Of a stretch of DNA of 64,000 nucleotides, positions 1 to 11,046 are shown in pieces. Source of the stretch: Turritopsis dohrnii (Eukaryota > Cnidaria > Hydrozoa > Anthoathecata > Oceaniidae); the NCBI GenBank assembly GCA_027922465.2, contig BQMF02000045.1, forward strand, positions 124,001 through 188,000, read 5' to 3'. The stretch's first letter is position 1, and each line of letters opens with the position of its first letter. Under the pieces are notes generated by a model, which saw only the letters and a program-made list of their open reading frames with translations, was not told the DNA's origin and ran no database searches. The position numbers were made by a program, and so were the translations under genes.

Positions 1-483
1 CTTTTGAGTCGCGATTGTGTAATCAAAATTTTCGTCACGGGGTTTGTACACCTTGATTACTTTTTTCATCACTTATTTTCCACACGGGATTTCCGCACAT
101 CGTTTTCGAAATTAAAACCCGTGAAAAACTTTTACGCAAGTTGCTAGAAATGACTGCAAAACGACCCGAGATTTATTTTAGAGAGTGAAAAAAGCACACT
201 CGTAATTAGTATATAGACAAGTATATCGCGCGTAAAGTTTTTTACAGGTTATCGGGGAAATAAAGTCGGTAAAAATTTAGTCGGAGAAAATTTTAATCGA
301 TTTATGGTAAGTTCGAATTAAGAAAGTTCATCTGCACATAGATGAAAATTACTACTTCTTCTTCTTCAAATCTTTATCACCTTAAATTTTGATTCTAATC
401 GATTCGATGATTTCTTTGAGGTTTCAGTAAAGGAGTATCTGCAAGCTAGTTTATGACCTTTTCCATGGGCGAGAGTTTTCAGC
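1..483. other. Non-coding flank, no gene seen
   Basis: AT-rich sequence without a convincing coding exon on either strand. It may be flank or intron of a gene outside the window; nothing specific can be assigned. Confidence 0.4.
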
Positions 484-648
484 CAGAGGCGTAGATAGGG
501 TCAGTCAAAAAAACCTGGAGGAGTTCAACATTATGGTATTTCTTTTCAGTATTAAGTGCCGATTAGGTTACTTGCACGCTTTCCTTTTCTACCTTAAATG
601 ACTTAACTCTCCTCCACAAATTTTGACTGACCTCTGGCTACGCCTCTG
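484..648. mobile_element. Miniature inverted-repeat element, hAT-like ends
   Basis: The left end begins CAGAGGCGTAGATAGGGTC and the right end is its imperfect reverse complement (CAGAGGCGTAGCCAGAGGTC read from the other strand). The match continues inward through a TCAGTCAAAA block and a GGAGGAGTT block. Both flanks carry TCAGC, a possible target duplication. CAG-GGCG termini are common in hAT-type non-autonomous elements, so that class is inferred. The element has no coding capacity. Confidence 0.7.
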
Positions 649-1131
649 TCAGCAACTCGTGTTTCATATTTGCTGCATACCTTCTTTTAATATATCTGCA
701 AAGACTGTCAAAACATTTTTTTGTTGGAATATTGTATTATACGATGAACTTTTTTAACGCTCTATTTTATAAGCAAAACTCACCGTATTACGGGAGAACT
801 CACAAGTATCCGGAATTTTGCGGTTTTTGGTTAGTGGTAGCTAAGGGCTTTGGTTGTGCGAATAGTCGCTCAACCTTTTGCTCCTTATGCTCCACAGTTT
901 GATGAACGTGTACGATTACATTATACTTGACTCATTTCCATGTGTGCATTTGCTTATGGTGCAACACGAATTTCACGCGCCCCACAAATTCTCCGATTCG
1001 ACTTGCGCGCGCATATTTTTTTTCCCGGCGACCGATTAATAGCTGCAGGGAAAACAAACTTTCACTCACAAGGAAGATAACTTAAGAGAAGGAGTTGAAA
1101 GCTGATATTTTGCGAATTAACTATTATAATA
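649..1131. other. Non-coding stretch before the transposase relic
   Basis: No exon or repeat was recognised. It probably includes the 5' part of the decayed transposon that follows, but I found no matching terminal repeats for it. Confidence 0.3.
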
Positions 1132-2817
1132 TGGTTTTAAACTGTGCTGCTTATGGCTGCACTAACCACAACAGAATGGAAAACAAACGTAGATTCTTTA
1201 GGTTTCCTAATATGGAACTAAATGGAATCCAAAAACGAAGCATCTTTGCTTATGTGGGGATCATTTTGTTGGTGGTAAGCTGTTCTCTTTGTTTCTGTTA
1301 TCAACATCAGATGATTTGACTTTTATATATTTATTGTGCTTCTCCTGAACTTGACTGCATATCAGATGTTATCTTTTTTTATGCTGCAGGTGAACCTAAC
1401 AGAGAAGATCATACTCATCCAGCACATTATACCAACAAGATTTACATTCACACAACAACCAACAATATCTAATGAAGACAGCTTGCTTTGTCAGCATAAT
1501 TCTGCTAAAAGGAAGGACAAAATGAAGAAAACATTACATAAAACGAAACCATTGATTGAGCAGTCTGTACCAAATGATGATACATCTTCAACGCTTTTAG
1601 TGTCACCAACATCTGTCACTGATGAATTTAGATCCTCGTTACTGTCACTCACAGATGTGACAGATGAAACAACATCTTCAGTGATATCACCATCATCAGT
1701 CCTGACAGATGAATTTACATCACCTTCATTAATTTCACTGCCGCCAATATTTTACAAAGAAGATTCAAATTCTAGCAAGTGATTGTTCAGTACACCAATA
1801 ACTTTAAAGAACAAGGTTATTACTTGTGATATGGAGATGATGCTAAGAAGATGGAACAGTCGTATTTAATGGAAATACAAAATTTGCATGAAGAAAGAGA
1901 TGTTGCTAGAAAAACAATTACGGAATTAAAGGGTCGTTTTTTGTCTTATGCAACACTAAAGGATAATGAATCCAAGTTCAAGTATTATACTGGAATCACT
2001 GTTCAAACATTTAATATTGTATTTCAGCACGTAGAGGCACACGTTCCTACAGTTGTAAAATGTAATCTTAATTCAAGGAATCAACTGTTGATGACATTAG
2101 TCAAATTGCGATTAGACAACCAGTTTGATAATTTAGCTGACCAAATTAATTGTTTTAAGAGTTCATTAAACACTATTTTCAAACGTTGGATTACATTTAT
2201 TTATGAAAATCTTTCATTTGTTATACGCTGGCCTGAACATGATGCCAATCTGAGAACTTTGCCAAATGTTTTTCGACAATATTTTCCAAGACTAACCCGC
2301 GTAATTGACTGTACTGAAATCTTCATACAAAGACCTGGGAAGTTGGATGCCAGAGCCACAAGTGTATTCAAACTATAAAAAACATTCTACTGTTAAATTT
2401 TTGATTGCTTGCACACCTCATGGATCTATCTCCTTTGTGTCTCAGGCCTGGGGTGGAAGGGCATCCGATGTAGAGCTTGTTAACGGCAGTGGCTTGATGA
2501 ACAAAATCTCATCATCCAGGTGATCAAATTTTAACCGATCGTGGATTTACTCTCCAAGATGAATTTGCAACAAACTGTGGTTTTAAAACACCTGCATTTA
2601 CCAAGGGCAAAAGACAGTTAACTGCCCGGGATGTGGAAACATCCAGGCAGATTGCATCCATTCGGATACATATTGAGCGAGTGATCGGCCATGTTAAAAA
2701 CAGATTCAAAATATTGGAAGGTGTCCTTTCGATTTTAATGATCAAGTCTGTAACAGATGAGGCAACAGAAAATCCTTTCTCAGGTGTGGATAAGGTTTTC
2801 ACTCTGCATTTTATGTA
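1132..2817 (+). pseudogene. Decayed THAP-domain plus DDE-type transposase (Harbinger/ISL2EU-like)
   Basis: The start at 1132 opens a THAP-like zinc-finger module: a CxxxxC pair in MVLNCAAYGCTNH, then FRFPN, and, in a different frame near 1240-1275, LCGDHFVGG, which matches the CxxHF end of THAP domains. A GTAAGC donor near 1274 and a CAG acceptor near 1389 suggest an ancestral intron. Downstream is a helical region followed by a DDE_Tnp_4-type core: DCTEIFIQRP (Asp codon 2307-2309), GRASDVELV (Asp 2467-2469) and IHIERVIGHVKNRF (Glu 2675-2677). These three catalytic codons lie in three different frames, so at least two frameshifts separate them, plus one in the THAP part. THAP with DDE_4 is typical of ISL2EU/Harbinger-related transposons. 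The copy cannot encode an active enzyme as it stands. Confidence 0.8.
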
Positions 2818-2818
2818 A

Positions 2819-2842
2819 TTTATTTATTTATTTATTTATTTA
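2819..2842. repeat. (TTTA)n microsatellite
   Basis: About six tandem TTTA units directly after the stop of the transposase relic. Confidence 0.9.
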
Positions 2843-3610
2843 TCAAAAATATTTCAACAGGATACAAGCTTCAGTTTATAGATACTGCTATTAATGCCAG
2901 TCCTGGGTGATGGCATTGTATATAATGAACAAAATAAATAATTTTGATTGTATATATATTGTAACTAGTTTTGTGTTGAGAAAAATAAACAAATCATCAT
3001 AGTTAGTGGTTTTCCGTGCTATGTTCCTTCAAAAGGTTGATGCTGTAAGTTTATAAAAACATTAATTTATATGTTGTTTGTGTTACTTCATGTAAATTAA
3101 ATTGGTTGGGAACTTAATGTTTTCATTGCCTGAATTCACTCAAATTTCCCATGAACTCAAATTTACCACACTATTATCACTCATTCATCTTTCATGCAGG
3201 GAAGTTTCCTTCTCATACCGAAGATTGTAATTTTCATTTCATTTATACTTTGTGCTCCACTAAGTTTGACTTAAATTCTATATACAACTCTACGCACCAG
3301 TCACTTTAGCTTCATTTGTAATTGTGACGTAATCAATTTTGCATGATAAGCAGGAAATGTTTATAACATGCAAATACAGTAAAACAAAGGAAAAAATTGT
3401 ATGCGGAGTACCAATTGTTATTCATTTTTTCATTTCAGTTTAAGGCAATATCAGGATTGGGAATTGAACCTGAAAAATTAAATCGGCATCACCAGCTACA
3501 GTATGTTTTATACATAAAATGTGTTTTACTTTGTTCACCCATAAAAAATGGAATGCACACACAGACAACGATAAATATATACTAAATGTTCCAATACACA
3601 CACACAATGT
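2843..3610. other. Non-coding AT-rich spacer
   Basis: No supported gene. It lies between the transposase relic (plus strand) and the PHD exon (minus strand) and may be the interior or 3' part of the same old transposon. Confidence 0.3.
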
Positions 3611-3837
3611 TCACTGTGCTTTTCGTTTTGTTGATTTTTTCTTCCTGCATGTTGGACAGTACCATTGCTTTTTGGGAATACGTTTCAATTTAACACAAGA
3701 TAAATGATACCATTCGCGTATACAAGTGATGGAATCACAACCAATCCATATTCCCTCATCATTTTTACTATAAACAGTTCCACAAATACATTCATATTTT
3801 TTCTCGTTTGTCACAGGCATGGAGACTGTCTGGTTTT
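3611..3837 (-). CDS. PHD-finger exon (C-terminal)
   Basis: A minus-strand exon ending in a stop at 3611. It encodes a complete PHD zinc finger: CICGTVY, WIGCD, C, then WYHLSC and WYCPTC, which gives the Cys4-His-Cys3 order, followed by a Lys/Arg-rich tail (KKKSTKRKAQ). PHD fingers usually bind histone H3 tails. The exon seems to begin after a TTAG acceptor at about 3838. A coding-looking exon lies upstream at 4118-4350, but joining it at its best donor leaves the reading frame out of phase, so the two are kept apart. PHD fingers also sit at the C-terminus of proteins encoded by DNA transposons, so this may be part of transposon debris rather than a host gene. Confidence 0.55.
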
Positions 3838-4117
3838 CTAATCGAGGTGTCAAAAGTTATGGAACGATGAAGTTTTTAAAAAAGACCATCTGGAGAAGCA
3901 CCTATATAGGTGCCATTTCAATGACGGCACTGTCGTTTTTGATGGCAATGATGCTCTACAAACACTTTTTAATTAATGATGGTGCTGGGTCATTTGTTCG
4001 CAAAAGACTGTCCACTTTAGATGCTGTGATACGTCCAGATCTTATTTCATGTCAGATTACACTGTGGGACTATTTTTTGGTCAATGAGAATATATAGTCA
4101 TTTGTAGCTGTACTTAC

Positions 4118-4350
4118 TTCCATTTTTTTATCAGATCTATAGACTCAGTTTTTAGTTTATCGTCATTCTTTGCACATTCAGGATTGAAATATTTTCGCAA
4201 TGGTCGTGGCAATTTTGCTCGTTCACAAGCCTTGAAATAATTTTTTGAGGACAGTCGGACAAAATGTCCGGTACATTTTAAATCTGATTGGACATGTCCG
4301 ATAACCATTACTTCTGACATGATAAAATTGATTAACTGTTGATAACACAA
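4118..4350 (-). CDS. Unrecognised short exon upstream of the PHD exon
   Basis: An open minus-strand reading frame that ends at a strong GTAAGT donor at 4117-4112. It could start at the Met encoded at 4350 or at the Met near 4320 (MSEVMVIGH). The protein is basic, with CTGHFVRLSS and a KLPRPLRKYF segment; no family was recognised. It could be the 5' exon of a gene or transposon ORF ending in the PHD finger, but the simplest splice is out of frame, so either a small exon is missing or the unit is broken. Confidence 0.3.
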
Positions 4351-4601
4351 ATAAATTAAAATAAAAACACTTCTACAAATAAATAACTTTTGCTTGAAAA
4401 ATAAAAATCAAAACAACTTAGCAACAAACAGTATGTTATTTTGATTAGAGATTAGTCTGTTATTGCCGCGGCTTTTTCTTCGATAGAACTTTCGAGTTTG
4501 CCTTAACACAATAAATAGAACTTTCGACTTCGGAATTAACCATCTCACTGACAAACAAACAAAATTCAAAAGAAAAATGGAAAAACTAAAGGTATGAGGT
4601 A

Positions 4602-5790
4602 TTAAAAACCTAAGAAGTCCTCATATTCATCATCATCGCCAAACAAATCATTCAAAAACGTATCATCTGCCTCTTCTTCACTTGAGCTACAATCACTTAG
4701 CGAGGCAAGTTTCCGTTTCAAACCAGTGCGTGGTTTATAAAGCGATCTCTTTCGTTGATTTGGTCGCCTGTCCTTTTCCTCCACCCACACTTTTATGGCA
4801 TTGGATGGGTCATAATCTTCTATGGATGGGCCATCTTCCACAATCCTCAATTGAGACTTTAATTGGTGTTGCGATAATAAACCACGGTTGCTCCTTTTCA
4901 CGATTTTTAACTTTGAAAACATCCGTTCCAACTTTGCATTACCGACAGGGATGGTGAAGAGTAACTCTGCAAAAATTAATAAATCCTTCCACGATTTACT
5001 CCTTGACGATAGAAAAATACGTCTCCAGCATACTCGGTATGGTGTCGACAATACAGAGAGGTAATCATGCGAGTATCCTAGGAGATCATGAAATTGGTTT
5101 AAAAGATCTGCAGTCGATGCATTAAAACCAGCATGTTTCAATGGATCCGCGTAATGTTCCTTCAAATTAGTGAGGGCTTCATCTGCAAACTCGTAGTCCG
5201 TGACAACAATTCCATCATCGTCTTGTTTCTCTCGTGCCCAACCTTTCGTGTTCAAAATTTGATTCGCATATATGAAAATATCTTTACTGTCATCTTCTTC
5301 TTCGATTCGCGCAGTTATCGTTTCTGTTAACAGGTTGGAGAAAATTCCTTTCTTAGATTTCACTTCCTCTTTTGCTGCTTCAAATTTTTCCATTTTTACG
5401 TTCTGATAAAACTTCTCGTCATTTTCTGAGTCAATCTTCGTCAGCAAGTCTTGCACATGCGGCAATTTTTCAAAGCTCAAAGCCTTGAAACAATTCCAAA
5501 CGATCCTTGGTTAGCGAAAGTGACCGCATCGCTGAAACTGTGTCGATCTGATCTTGTTGAAAGGATTGCGATATTACTGATGGAATTTCAAGCAAATCAA
5601 TGAACATTGCCAACAATAACGGTATTTTTGGTTGTTTTCACTTATGTAAGTACCCTTTCATCTTAGCACGATCGTCCACTTTAACTGTCTTATCTTGATT
5701 AAGATGTTGTAAAGTGGTGGATAAAAAGGCCGTATTTATCCAAACAAACTTTCATAGCGGCTAGTTTGTGAGTTATCCAACAGGTACCAT
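4602..5790 (-). pseudogene. hAT-family transposase remnant (C-terminal part)
   Basis: The open part (4602 to about 5475) carries the hAT C-terminal dimerisation signature: WKDLLIFAELLFTIPVGNA followed by KLERMFSKLK and NRGLLSQHQLKSQLRI. It ends in an acidic tail (SSSEEEADDTF, then DDDEYEDFLGF). Further upstream the similarity continues in other frames (GTCWITHKLAAMKVCLDKYG near 5700-5790 resembles the GTRWVxHxxxA block of hAT transposases of the ZNF862/KIAA0543 kind). A frame change near 5475 and an in-frame stop near 5640 interrupt it. The N-terminal zinc finger and the start of the DDE core are not seen. It is a decayed insertion. Confidence 0.75.
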
Positions 5791-6531
5791 TGGCTTTTTT
5801 TTGGTTTAACCCCTCCTTCTAAGTAGTTCATTGCAGGAGCGTAAATTGAATTTAATCCGATTGACCACCTGGCATTTTTATTTCTTAAAACGAAAGATCA
5901 ATTGTATACACAAAAGGAAAGTTTCGTAACTTTTCAGAGTTTTTCACCAATCAAATATCGAAACGCTGCTATCTATATTTCCACGATGTTGTATATTATT
6001 TGGAAGAGTATTTAATATCGCGCAGTGAAAATTGGCTTTTATAGAAAAGAAGAAAATTTTTAATAATCAACACACCTGCTATGACGTAAAGGTGCAGTAG
6101 AATGAATTAAAAAAGATTACAGCATTTTTCTACGGTCACGTACGACTTCGCGTTTCATTTTCATTCGAAATTGATCGATCGAAAGATTATCATTCAAGTC
6201 CTTTTCAATCGCGGAAGAACATAATAGAAGATGAAGTCCAAACGTAGTCTAAATGCAACATACTTTCAAATTTTGGCAGCCTAGTCAGAAATTAAAACAG
6301 CAAGAACCAAGAGCAAGAAATTTCTTCGACCTCAAAAATCATTTTTGTCAAGGAGGATGTCATGCAATAATTTCTATCCTTTTTTTCAATACGCTTGGCG
6401 AATATTTTATCATTCCCGAAAAGTTCAAAGAAATTGTAACCTTTCAGCCCGTTACATCAGTAAATAAAATCAACTTCACGTTGCTCCTTCTGTAGTGTAT
6501 TCTTTTCCCATATATTTTTTTAGAAAACCAG
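5791..6531. other. Intergenic stretch
   Basis: No gene supported. It separates the hAT remnant from the 3' end of the coiled-coil gene and should contain that gene's 3' UTR at its right end. Confidence 0.35.
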
Positions 6532-9500
6532 CTAGTCATCATTCTTAAATAAACTAAGATCACTGATTCCGTTATCGGAGAAGTCAAATGAAACTGGCTT
6601 GTGGATCGTACTTGGTGTATTTGGAGTCGATGCAGAAGCTGGTATAGTAAGCATGAAATGCTGCAAATTGTTACCGTAAGACGAACCATCAGCAGATCTA
6701 TAGTCATCAGCGACGTGTTCGTTGTCAATAGTTTCGGAAAACTGTCCGTCTTTCTGTTCATCGTCATCAGCGTCATTATCGTCTTTGTCGGTTTTTTCTG
6801 GCGATCCTTTGATTTGCTCAGCTTTTTCAATGAATGATTTCAAGAGAACCAGAGCCTTACTCGCACTATCGGTATTGAGGGACATCACTGGAATTTCGTT
6901 GGATATATTTTGTTCAGAAATTTGGGGAAGGACCCCAACGACATTTTTGAACAGCTGACTACTTCCAGTTGTCGTTTTGCTTTTTGCCGATCCTGGCGAT
7001 GATCTTCGAGGAGTCGTTGCAAACATGCGGTCAGAGAAAGAGCCAGCCAAGACCGATGGATCACCAAGTTTTTTCCCATCATCACAAAGGAATGTCGGCG
7101 ACATTGACTGTCTAGTGATGTTGGATTTCAGATTGTCATTTTGTTGAAAGCTAAATAAACAAAACTTTACAAGTTCTTCACGCTATGTAAAACTGATAAA
7201 AACGAGCTCCGTTCAGTTAAACCATGTCAATTTGATTTGGGATAACAAAGATTATGGTTACGTCATGTCTCGTTCATTCAGCCAATAGGCATAGCCTAGT
7301 AAATGTATTTTTATATTACATCATTGTCCTCTGTAATTCTATAAAAGTTCATGTCACTGGTTACACTTTGAAGAATCATACCTTGCCGGAGGAGACTGCA
7401 TGATCTTTAACACCCTCTCAGTTAAACCCGATTCCTTCGAATTGTTGTTTAAGTTATTGCTTCTTTGTGCTATAGCCTGTACATCATTGGCAGGATCTTT
7501 GCTCGTTACGTCATCGTCAACTGTTGCAAGCTGTGGATAGACTTTCCTCAAAGCTTCTTGGAAAAAACTCTTGTAAAAATCTGCATCAGACTGTTTGGAA
7601 TTACTCTTGGACAACAGTGGATTTTCAGTACCGGCCATATGATCGGAGAATTTCACTTGTTTTACTTTGGTGAGTGAGGGAGTGCTCATTTCCTTTATCA
7701 CCTTATCGAATTCCTGCAAGACTCGATTGCAGTCTACGCTGCTCGTCCTCTGTCTCTCCTGCAGAGCTATGTCACTGCTGATTACTTTCGATTCGGAAAA
7801 GATTTTCTCCAAACTTTTCCCGATATCATCACTGCTCATTCGAGAAACCTGTCCAACGAGAGATCGGATCATCTTTTTTTCCTGTTTTGATTCCATCGGG
7901 AAATCAGTTTTGGACTCGTGTAACCGTTGCACGAATTCCTTAGGGTCAGTTTCGTGTATCGTTTCATCGTCGCTATCCACTTGAAAAATATGATTGACAA
8001 CGTGTTCGTTTTCAAACCTTTCTGTACTAAGTCCTCCTGTCATATCGTCGTGATCAACATTTGGTGTGTCGCTGCTGTCGTGAAGATCTATAGCGACATT
8101 ATCCGTCGAAAGAAACCTTTGAAAATCAGGCATAGATAACATATTATTCAACTGAACTTTTTCTTCGTCACCGAGTTCATCTAAAGTTTTAACAGCTTTT
8201 ACGAAATCTTCAGTATCGTCATCGCCGACGTTGTCGTTAATCATGCTCTTCATGAAAACGAGGTTATCATCACTGTTATTTTTCGAAAATGAACGTGAGA
8301 GATAAGGATGTTCTTCTTGAGATTTGATAATCTTCTTCATCATTTGATTCTCTCTTTTCAACTTGTCCGTCTCACTATGTAGTATGACCATCTCTTCGCG
8401 TATTCCTTCCAGAATCACAACACGGGACGACAAGATATCTTTCTCTAACATCAGGTTCTCGATTTGAACTTCGTACTCGACAACGTCTTTGCTGCTGCAA
8501 CTTCCCTCCGTCACCTTTTGCGTCAACTCGTCGTGAAGACGCGTCTTTTCCGTCAATAGCTCCGATTTCTCCGCTTCTAGATCAGATATCTTCTCCTGAA
8601 GAGACCGGGACATTTGACCTTCGTCATGAAGCTTCCTCTGCAGGTCCAAAACTTTATTCGATAAGTTACGGTTGTTCTCCAGTAAAAGTTCTATGTTGGC
8701 CACGCTTGAGTCAGACGCAAGTTGACCGTTTTCACTGAGCTCGCGAATATTGGTGCAGATTTCCGCCACGTTACTCTTCAGAATCTCTAAATCATCTAGC
8801 CTAGCTTCAAGGTTCTCATTCATGTTCTGCAATTTATCAACCTCTTCGCTAGTCTTGTTCAAATTCTCTAACAAGTGGCAACTTTCTCGCTTATATTTCT
8901 CTAACTCATGTTCGCGCTTGCCGATATCTTGTCGTAGACTATCAATTGTACTCAAAGCTTTGATGTAGCCGCTCTCCATGTTCTTGAATTCTTTCTGCAC
9001 GTCCTTCATGACATCATCTCTATGTTGCAATTCCTCTTTAGTCGAATCGAACAACACATTGAGCAGATCATACCTCTTCTGAACCTCAAAATACTTTTTC
9101 TTAAAAATATTCCTCTCCGCTCTCAGTTGTTTTCTAACTTTTTCGTTGTGTACGCATTTCTTATGTTTCGTTTTCAACGCCTCAAATTTTGTGAGCAGTT
9201 TTACGGAGTTGGTTTCAAGCTCACTCGTATCTTCATTTGCCGCGTCTTCCAGTTCGGAGAGATCTGCCGATAGCCTCTTCACTGTAGCCTTTTCTTCTAC
9301 TAACAACAGGTTTAGTCTTTGTAGCTCTTTTTTTAAACTAACAACTTCCTGATTGGCTGAATGTGCGTCACGTGACGATATCTTCTTCACTGCCGCCATA
9401 ATTTGCTGTAAGCTTGTTTTTATTTCGTTCGACTTGAAACTCCCAACGTTGCTAGGAGACTTCGAAGCGTTACTTGATGGTAGAATGTGTTGTGATACTT

Positions 9501-11046
9501 TACTCAACATGAGGTCGGCATTTTCTAAATTCGCCACTAATTTCTGTTTGTCTTCTTTCAAATTTTCAATTTCTCCAGTGAGTGAGGTGATTTGTTGGTC
9601 ACGTGTTTCAATCTCTTTGCGCAGTTCGTGATTACTCGTTTCCAGTCTGCTTAGTTTTGAGGACAAGCCAGTTAGACCATCGTTCTGCGATTGATGTCGA
9701 GAAGCTGATTGGTTAGTTTCAAAATCTGACAGCTGACCTGTAAAACCACAAAAAATAAATTAGTGCAAACATAATCAAGTTGAAATCAAATGTCGACTAG
9801 ATCTGTCCTGCCTACTTTCCTGGAGTAATGGATATGGAAAACACCTATCAACTGTTCAATATGACACTTCAGACTTCTACTAAATGGTTTAAAGCTTTTC
9901 ACAGTTTAACTTTACCTTGACAGTCATTTCGTTCTAGATATTTTGCTCTTCTTTAACCCATGTACTGTCAAGGTAAAGAAATATAACTGTTACCTTTCAG
10001 AATAGCACATTCCTTCCCAAATGCATCTTTCATTTGCTCCGTTTTAGAGAGTTGGTCTTGTAAACATTTATATGATGTTTGCAGTCTATCAACTATCTCA
10101 TCTTTTTCTCGAACAGTAACCATCAAGTTATCCTTTTCCAACTTCAGCTTCTGAACTTCCATCGATAACAGCAATTGTTCAGACTGAGTTTTCTCGTTCA
10201 TCCTGAAAGTCTTATTGTTTTGTAATAAGTCGCGCTTTTCCACCGCCATTTTAGTTTGCAGGTCTGTATAATCTTTCACGAGGTTGTCTTTGTCACTTCG
10301 TAATTTGGTTTTGGATAATTCGCTTTCATTTAATTGCCTTTCAAGTAATTGCTTTTGTGTTAAAACATCAGAGTAATTTGTTTTCAAGTCCCGTATAACA
10401 TCTTCGGCTTCCTTTCGCCATCGATGGCGCAAGCGTTCTTGCTGTTCGTCTTTTGAGGTGATATCCGCTTTTAGCGTTTCGTTTTCACTTATCAAGCTTT
10501 GAACTTGTTCGTCTTTTTTCCTTAAAGCATCAGCCAGACGTTTGATTTTTCTTTCCGAAACATCTGCCAAAAAATCCACTTCCGAATGGACGGGTGACTT
10601 GTAAATTGATGTTTGAGGTGATAGAGAGATGTTACGGGTTGGGCTATTTGAACAGAAACTACCATGGGTTGGATAATGGTTGATCGTTTGTTCATTTAAG
10701 TTAATGCGAACCTCTGATGAAGGTACGTTTGCTCTACTCTTGAATCCTAGAGGAAAAATTTCGGAAGAAACTAAATTAACTCTGGAAAATTCATCACAAA
10801 TTCTTTCCAACATTACTTGAAAGAATACTTACCATATCTCTCTTCTTGTATTCCTGTTACTTTAGGTGAAGACACCAAGCTTTCATGTTCACTTAGCAAA
10901 TGCTTTTTCAATGCTTCGGTGTCTGGAAATAAAATACTTTCTTTGCAGTGAATGCAAGGTAAACTGTATTTCGGCGATTTTAGAATATTCATTGCTTTTC
11001 GCAAATGTGTTATAACATAACACAAAAAATGTGAGAATTGCGTCAC
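6532..11046 (-). CDS. Zinc-finger-like plus long coiled-coil protein, unrecognised
   Basis: Four exons on the minus strand: 10833-11046, 9994-10746, about 7382-9731 and 6532-7150, with GT-AG borders and matching phases if exon 3 starts at the AG near 9732. The product is about 1,311 residues from Met at 11046, or 1,293 from Met at 10992, which lies just before the zinc-finger-like motif and is also plausible. The N-terminus has one C2H2-like motif (CIHCKES, then HLLSEH). From about residue 125 to 590 heptad-rich coiled coil dominates (Glu, Lys, Gln, Leu). The second half is acidic and Ser-rich (EDFVKAVKTLDELGD; KSLEKIFSESK), with a low-complexity C-terminus containing ATTPRRSSPGSAKS and ending FDFSDNGISDLSLFKNDD. 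A centrosomal, cytoskeletal or Golgi scaffold would fit such a layout, but I do not recognise the family. Exon 3 alone is 2.35 kb, unlike the short exons of the neighbouring dynein-like gene. Both genes lie on the minus strand. Confidence 0.8.

Noticed and set aside
7465..9631. Plus-strand open frames of 70-105 codons opposite the coiled-coil gene
   Set aside because: They lie antisense to a 2.35-kb coding exon with coherent coiled-coil sequence and have Cys/Phe/Ser-rich content typical of antisense frames.
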